From NCBI GenBank assembly GCA_044326545.1, contig JBIRBM010000003.1:1-64000 (forward strand): a stretch of DNA of 64,000 bases, read 5' to 3'. Positions within the stretch are counted from its first letter, which is position 1. Every line of letters starts with the position of its first letter. Position numbers and translations under genes: made by a program. Of this stretch, positions 59,788-64,000 are shown piece after piece. Below the pieces are notes generated by a model. That model saw only the letters and a list, made by a program, of their open reading frames with translations. It was not told the origin of the DNA and did not search any database. This DNA comes from JANWJE01 sp044326545 (GTDB taxonomy: Bacteria; Chlamydiota; Chlamydiia; Chlamydiales; Parachlamydiaceae).

Positions 59788-59832
59788 AAACAATCAACCT
59801 GACAGGAAACAATCAACCTGACAGCAAACAAT
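59788..59832. repeat. 19-bp direct repeats upstream of the candidate deubiquitinase gene
   Basis: AAACAATCAACCTGACAGG (59788-59806) is repeated at 59807-59825 with one change, and a third partial copy AAACAAT follows. The array ends 22 bp before the start codon and could be a regulator-binding array. Confidence 0.7.
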
Positions 59833-59854
59833 GTGCTCTATATAAGGATCATCT

Positions 59855-60787
59855 ATGAATATTTCAAGTTATTATCAAAGCAATAAAGATTTATACGCAG
59901 CAACATTGGGTTTAGTTGTGTTTAGTTATATGGGCCTTTTTGTTGTGAAATGGGTGTTAAAAAAAACTGATTTAATCAATTGTGTTAATAAAATAATTGA
60001 AGATTTGTTATTTAAAAACCAATCAAATAATGTCTCGAATTTTATAAAAACTAAAAAAAATTTTGAAAAAGTAGACCCTTTTAAAATTTCAAAAAATCCA
60101 TCTATTTCTAATTTCTTTCATTCTAATTTATTGAATGAATTACAAAACAAACATTTAGATTTGATAAATGATGAATTTCCTCAAGGAATATCCCAATACC
60201 GTTATCCTGATTTTTCAAATGGAAATATTCCGCATGCTTGTTCTTTTCATAGCGCAGCATTTATTTTATATATGAAAGAACATTTCAATGAAGTTGTTGA
60301 GTCTTTTCGTCATGAACATGTGGATGTTTTGGTTGATATATATAAAAAAATTCTTGATAAGGGGTTGATAATTAGAAATGAGGCATTAGACAACGGAATG
60401 GTAGATGAGTCAATTAATCCTGAAGAAATGAAGAGATATACAACAGGTTTTGATTCAATCAAAATTGGACAACCAGAGCAAGTGATCACTGGTTTGTCCG
60501 ACATCAAAGCCGATTTTGACAGCGAATTTAATAAATTATTTTCTTTACAAGAACCAACAAAACATTCTTACTGCTTAATTCAAGCAGATGGACAAACGTT
60601 TGCTTTTTGCCATATTAATCAACACCAGGGATTTTTGTTTGATCCGCATAAATCATCCGTTAAAGTTGTTTCCAAAGAAGAAGCTAAACATTATTTGACA
60701 CATGACATTCTTGATTTAGATGGTATCGAAAGCGCTCCACAGATAGTGGATTTCTATCATGGGTTTTTTGTCGAAACAAAAAAATAG
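59855..60787 (+). CDS. Candidate membrane-anchored deubiquitinase, herpes-tegument-USP-like (VTD-like)
   Basis: A 310-residue protein with one transmembrane segment at about 15-35 (AATLGLVVFSYMGLFVVKW). The C-terminal domain shows NIPHACSFHSAAFILYM with C129 at the start of a helix, then SYCLIQADGQTFAFCHI and GFLFDPHKSSV with D263-P-H265, and a final KEEAKHYLTHDIL helix. A Cys at a helix start plus a strand-end D-x-H and downstream helices is the active-site layout of herpesvirus tegument deubiquitinases and the bacterial VTD family described for Waddlia and others. No homology search was run. AAGGAT precedes the ATG. The next gene starts 6 bp after its stop. Confidence 0.55.
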   Translation: MNISSYYQSNKDLYAATLGLVVFSYMGLFVVKWVLKKTDLINCVNKIIEDLLFKNQSNNVSNFIKTKKNFEKVDPFKISKNPSISNFFHSNLLNELQNKHLDLINDEFPQGISQYRYPDFSNGNIPHACSFHSAAFILYMKEHFNEVVESFRHEHVDVLVDIYKKILDKGLIIRNEALDNGMVDESINPEEMKRYTTGFDSIKIGQPEQVITGLSDIKADFDSEFNKLFSLQEPTKHSYCLIQADGQTFAFCHINQHQGFLFDPHKSSVKVVSKEEAKHYLTHDILDLDGIESAPQIVDFYHGFFVETKK

Positions 60788-60793
60788 GAACAA

Positions 60794-62440
60794 ATGAACA
60801 ACGTATTGTTAAAAATCATTTTCCCATTTCAATTTTTTTTCTTATTCTCCACTTACCCTCTAAAGGGAGAAGAGAGTTTTTTAACTCCACCTCACAATTT
60901 TTCTGTTGATCCCAAAAACATTGCGCTCCACCATCCTGTTAAAACAAATCAAAATTTAGCACAGCTTTACTTCGATCAAGGATTGAGTTTTGTTTATGCA
61001 TTCAACCAAGACGCTGCTTATTGGTCGTTTAAAAAAGCGGCTGAAGTGGATCCAAATATGGCAATGGCTTACTGGGGAATGGCGCTGGCTTTAGGCCCCA
61101 ATCTGAATGTGGCCATTTCTTACGAGCAATCAAAACAAGCCTATGATCTGATCCGGATAGGAATGGAAAAAGCAATCGATTCTCCGGAGATTGAACGAGA
61201 TTACATTCAATCGCTGCAAGAGCGTTTTTCTGGCAATAAGGAAAAAAATCAAGAAGAATTGGGTCTCAGTTATCTTCAAGCGATGCAAAAACTGCATCAA
61301 AAATACCCTGATGATCCAGATGCCGCTGTTTTATACGCAGCAAGTCTTCTAGAATTGCATCCGCGCAATCAATGGACCCGAGATGGAAAACCAATTGGAA
61401 ATGCATTGGAAGCTGTCAACATCCTCCAAATTGTTTTGAGGAGCCATCCTGATCATACAGGAGCCAATCATTATTATATCCATGCCATGGAAGACTCATT
61501 GTACCCCGAAATGGCTTTGATGTCAGCTGATCGTTTAAGAACCTTGCAGGCTCTCTCTGGGCATATGCTCCATATGTCTTCACACATTTATTTATCAGTA
61601 GGGGAGTATTCAAAAGCGATCGCCTCTAATTTAGATGCGATTGCGGCAGACAAAGCCTATATCAGAGAATATGGAATGGATGGAGCCTATCCTACAAGCT
61701 ACCTGTCTCATAATCTTTATTATCTTTGTCGCGCTTATGTCATGGATGGTCGTTTTGAGGATGCAATGCTGGCTGCCAACACGTTAAAAGACCTCTATCT
61801 GTCCACCTATCCTTTTCTTAAGGATGAAGAATACTATGCATCGACCCCTTTAAGTGTCCTTATCACATTTCATCAATGGAAAAATATTTTAGAATTGCAG
61901 AGCCCTCCCAATGATATGACACTATCAAAAACTCTGTGGTTATTTGGAAGAGCTCTAGCTTACGCTTCTGTGGGGCAGATTGTTCAAGCCAAAGAACACT
62001 TGCTCGATTTTTTAGAACAGAAAAAAAATCTATTGGCCAAACCCTTTTTTTTAAGAGAGAGGGAAAAGCAGATATTAGATATTGCACACTATGCGATTGA
62101 GGCGAAAATAGCAGACATTCAGGGCAATAGCGATCTAGCCATTGCTTCGTTACATCGGGCCATAGAGATACAAGACTCTTTGAGGGATAGCGAACCTCCC
62201 AATTGGTTTTATTCTACTAGAATTGCCCTGGGATCTCTTTTACTCAAGCTGAAAAAAGCCCCGGAAGCTGAGTCTGTTTTTAGACAAGAGCTTAAACGCT
62301 ACCCTCTTAGTGGACGGGCATTATTTGGATTAAGAGAGAGTTTAAAAGCTCAATCGAAAGTCTCGAGTACTTATTGGGTAAATCAAGCCTTTCAAAAAGC
62401 ATGGCAATATAGTTCCATTTCTCTTATAGAAAAAGAATGA
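60794..62440 (+). CDS. Exported TPR-repeat protein
   Basis: A 548-residue protein with a signal peptide (IIFPFQFFFLFSTYPLKG). TPR-like helices fill the rest: ALGPNLNVAIS, KAAEVDPNMAMAYWGMALAL, AIEIQDSLRDSE. The middle carries the conserved histidine-rich signature GANHYYIHAMEDS and GHMLHMSSHIYLSVGEYSKA, found in a widespread family of bacterial periplasmic TPR proteins whose clustered His residues may bind metal. It follows the candidate deubiquitinase by 6 bp (AGGA upstream) and precedes the GNAT gene by 24 bp, so these three may be one operon. Function is unknown. Confidence 0.75.
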   Translation: MNNVLLKIIFPFQFFFLFSTYPLKGEESFLTPPHNFSVDPKNIALHHPVKTNQNLAQLYFDQGLSFVYAFNQDAAYWSFKKAAEVDPNMAMAYWGMALALGPNLNVAISYEQSKQAYDLIRIGMEKAIDSPEIERDYIQSLQERFSGNKEKNQEELGLSYLQAMQKLHQKYPDDPDAAVLYAASLLELHPRNQWTRDGKPIGNALEAVNILQIVLRSHPDHTGANHYYIHAMEDSLYPEMALMSADRLRTLQALSGHMLHMSSHIYLSVGEYSKAIASNLDAIAADKAYIREYGMDGAYPTSYLSHNLYYLCRAYVMDGRFEDAMLAANTLKDLYLSTYPFLKDEEYYASTPLSVLITFHQWKNILELQSPPNDMTLSKTLWLFGRALAYASVGQIVQAKEHLLDFLEQKKNLLAKPFFLREREKQILDIAHYAIEAKIADIQGNSDLAIASLHRAIEIQDSLRDSEPPNWFYSTRIALGSLLLKLKKAPEAESVFRQELKRYPLSGRALFGLRESLKAQSKVSSTYWVNQAFQKAWQYSSISLIEKE

Positions 62441-62464
62441 TAACAGGTTCTAAGGGAGGCTAAC

Positions 62465-63316
62465 GTGGGCAATCAACTTGTCATGACACAGATGACTCAG
62501 GATGAAGTGCAAAATATCATGCTAAAATGGGCTGAAGAAGAGGGGTGGAATCCAGGTCTTGATGATGCCGCTTCATTTTATGTGCAAAATCCGAATGGAT
62601 TTTTTGCCGGCCGTTTAAATGGTGAGGTGGTGGGGTGTTATTCGGCGGTCATTTATGATCAAACATTTGCATTTTTTGGTCTCTATATCGTTAAGCCCGC
62701 ATTTCGACATCGTGGTTTGGGAATGCAAATGACTCAGCACTGCCTCGACTATCTTGCAGGTCTCAATATTGGACTCGATGGTGTAGTGGAGATGGCAAAG
62801 AAGTATGAAAGGATTGGATTTCGTCCTTCTCATCTGAATATTCGCTATGAGGGGACCTCAACTTTAGATAAAAGAGAAGATCCTGATATTGTTGAAGTCG
62901 GTGACGAGCTGCTTGCTCAAATTGTTCAATATGATCGATCTTATTTTCCCGCTTCTCGCACTCGTTTTCTCCACCACTGGTTAAAGCGCTCTTCCAATAA
63001 AATGTCATTCGTCTGCGTTGATCAACGAGCAATAAAAGGTTATGGAACAATTCGAAAATGCTGCAAGGGATATAAATTAGGACCTCTTTTTGCAGAAACG
63101 CCTCAGATTGCTAAAAAAATCTTTGAACATTTGATCGTTCAAGCAAAAGGAGAGGTTTTTTATCTGGATATTCCAGAGCCTAATTTAGCTGCATTAGAGC
63201 TTGTAAAAAAATATCAAATGAAAGAATGTTTTAAGACCCTTCGTATGTATACAAAAGGGAATCCACAGATGAATATCGATCACATTTTTGGGGTCACAAC
63301 CCTTGAATGTGGTTAA
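62465..63316 (+). CDS. Two-domain GNAT acetyltransferase
   Basis: A 283-residue protein starting at GTG after AGGGAGG. The N-terminal GNAT domain shows FAGRLNGEVVGCYSAV, LYIVKPAFRHRGLGMQMTQH (the acetyl-CoA Q/R-x-x-G-x-G/A loop), and YERIGFRPSH. The C-terminal half resembles the Acetyltransf_18 domain found in YitH-like proteins (VVQYDRSYFPASR-type segment YDRSYFPASRTRFLHHW). It should acetylate an unidentified amine. It ends at a long hairpin. Confidence 0.8.
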   Translation: MGNQLVMTQMTQDEVQNIMLKWAEEEGWNPGLDDAASFYVQNPNGFFAGRLNGEVVGCYSAVIYDQTFAFFGLYIVKPAFRHRGLGMQMTQHCLDYLAGLNIGLDGVVEMAKKYERIGFRPSHLNIRYEGTSTLDKREDPDIVEVGDELLAQIVQYDRSYFPASRTRFLHHWLKRSSNKMSFVCVDQRAIKGYGTIRKCCKGYKLGPLFAETPQIAKKIFEHLIVQAKGEVFYLDIPEPNLAALELVKKYQMKECFKTLRMYTKGNPQMNIDHIFGVTTLECG

Positions 63317-63373
63317 GAAGCTGTCCTAAAACTCAAAGTGTTTGCTTTAAGATGAAGTTTTAGTACAGCTTCT
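63316..63373. repeat. 18-bp-stem hairpin after the GNAT gene
   Basis: AGAAGCTGTCCTAAAACT (63316-63333) pairs with AGTTTTAGTACAGCTTCT (63356-63373) at 17 of 18 positions; the loop contains AAAG/CTTT. It begins at the stop codon and faces the convergent coiled-coil gene. Confidence 0.7.
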
Positions 63374-63421
63374 AAAAGGCTGTTTTCAAATGCGCAATCC
63401 CTCCTTCTGTCAGTGAGTTTT

Positions 63422-64000
63422 TTAGTCAAATCCAGCGATACCCATTTTATCGCAAGCTTGACCAAATACTTGCGGAGATAAAGTTTTGACTGCATTTATC
63501 AGTTGTTTGTATTTGAGTAAATCTTGAAGTTGTTGAAGAATCGCCTCTTCTTTTTGCGCTACGGCCATTTCCCTAGCTAACATCTCTTCTTCTTTTGCTA
63601 TCCGCTTTTTATCGAGTTCTTCGTTTTCCAAATCATGGGCAACTTCTTCTTCTTGCTGCTTTTTATCTAACGCTTGCCTTGTTTTGTCAAATTCCTGCCT
63701 TTCCAGATCATGCGTGATTTCTTTTTCCTGCGCCTCTTGAAACTGTACTTTTAATGTTTCATATTGACTTTTTAAAAGATCTAAAGCCCTTCTATTCGTG
63801 ACTAAATCCTTCGCACTGACTGAAATGGATTCACTCGCTTCTTCTAACTCCCCGATTTGTTTGTTTAGCTGATCGTTGAAAGAGGTGAGTTCACCAATTT
63901 CCTCATGAAGCTTCGAGAGCTTATCGTTTAACTCTTTGTTAGTTAAACTTAATTGATTCGCACTATTTTTTAGCTCTTGATTCATGTGTTGAATTTTGCT
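63422..64000 (-). CDS. Coiled-coil protein, N-terminal part outside the window
   Basis: At least 187 residues, and the frame stays open to the window edge (SKIQH precedes the first visible Met), so the protein is probably longer. The visible part is coiled coil: LTNKELNDKLSKLHEEIG, NKQIGELEEASESIS, and EEEMLAREMAVAQKEEAIL, with Glu/Lys/Gln-rich heptads including the near-repeats THDLERQEFDKTRQALDKK and AHDLENEELDKKRIAKEEE. It ends in a short compact region (SPQVFGQACDKMGIAGFD). Similar proteins in Chlamydiae include T3S-associated and structural coiled coils. No domain beyond coiled coil is seen. Confidence 0.65.
   Translation of the reverse strand, partial: SKIQHMNQELKNSANQLSLTNKELNDKLSKLHEEIGELTSFNDQLNKQIGELEEASESISVSAKDLVTNRRALDLLKSQYETLKVQFQEAQEKEITHDLERQEFDKTRQALDKKQQEEEVAHDLENEELDKKRIAKEEEMLAREMAVAQKEEAILQQLQDLLKYKQLINAVKTLSPQVFGQACDKMGIAGFD

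Noticed and set aside
59788..59832. CRISPR-like repeats before the deubiquitinase candidate
   Set aside because: Contiguous 19-bp repeats with no spacers; more consistent with a regulator-binding or slippage array.

Overview
This AT-rich window looks like chromosomal DNA of an environmental, amoeba-type member of the Chlamydiae (order Parachlamydiales; I cannot name the species). The evidence is combined: a SycD/LcrH-type type III secretion chaperone close to xerD and a gatCAB operon, two AGCS amino-acid symporters, a CPA2 antiporter, and many eukaryote-directed proteins (an LRR protein with a BTB-like domain, a ceramidase-fold protein, a candidate herpes-tegument-like deubiquitinase). It also has unusually many ordinary-looking enzymes that begin with export signals.

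Layout. 1-300: the 3' end of an IS200/IS605 transposase, then a tRNA-Leu(UAG) on the minus strand with a clear promoter and terminator. 0.5-8 kb: CPA2 antiporter, AGCS symporter, a hypothetical gene, a DUF948/YtxH-like membrane cluster and a PLP decarboxylase resembling histidine decarboxylase. 8-14.2 kb: a membrane protein, an AlkD-like DNA glycosylase, a minus-strand operon of two methyltransferases and a glycosyltransferase-like protein (all with signal peptides), and a glycosyltransferase-TPR protein containing a G10 tract. 14.2-22.1 kb: housekeeping core of pgi, xerD, a T3SS chaperone and gatCAB. 22.2-28.3 kb: two hypotheticals, photolyase, SDR39U1 epimerase and an exported ceramidase-fold protein. 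28.6-36.2 kb: the large LRR/BTB protein and an aroG-led four-gene operon. 36.7-48.3 kb: a second AGCS symporter, valS, SIMPL, a GGQ release-factor-like protein, another exported methyltransferase, a DUF2156 protein, transketolase, and a small exported protein followed by a short acidic partner that may be a toxin/immunity pair. 48.4-53.7 kb: a 1783-residue NAD+ synthetase relative that appears internally duplicated, with a decayed second half. 53.8-64 kb: a CstB-like persulfide dioxygenase/rhodanese with a 1-Cys peroxiredoxin, a Cys-rich exported peptide, an exported berberine-bridge-like FAD oxidase, an unknown protein, the candidate deubiquitinase, a TPR protein, a GNAT and a coiled-coil protein cut by the window end.

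Genes are separated by several families of dispersed palindromic repeats: a 163-bp MITE-like palindrome (two copies), a CTCACCTTACGCACC family (three copies), a GGTCCCTATT hairpin family (two copies) and a TTTGATCCGATG family (at least three copies). These mostly sit at gene 3' ends; one supplies the final codons of the alkD-like gene.

The best leads are the candidate deubiquitinase at 59855-60787, the duplicated NAD+ synthetase, the candidate toxin/immunity pair after tkt, the exported methyltransferase/glycosyltransferase cluster with its poly-G tract, and the palindromic repeat families. All functional calls come from reading motifs by eye; no search was run.
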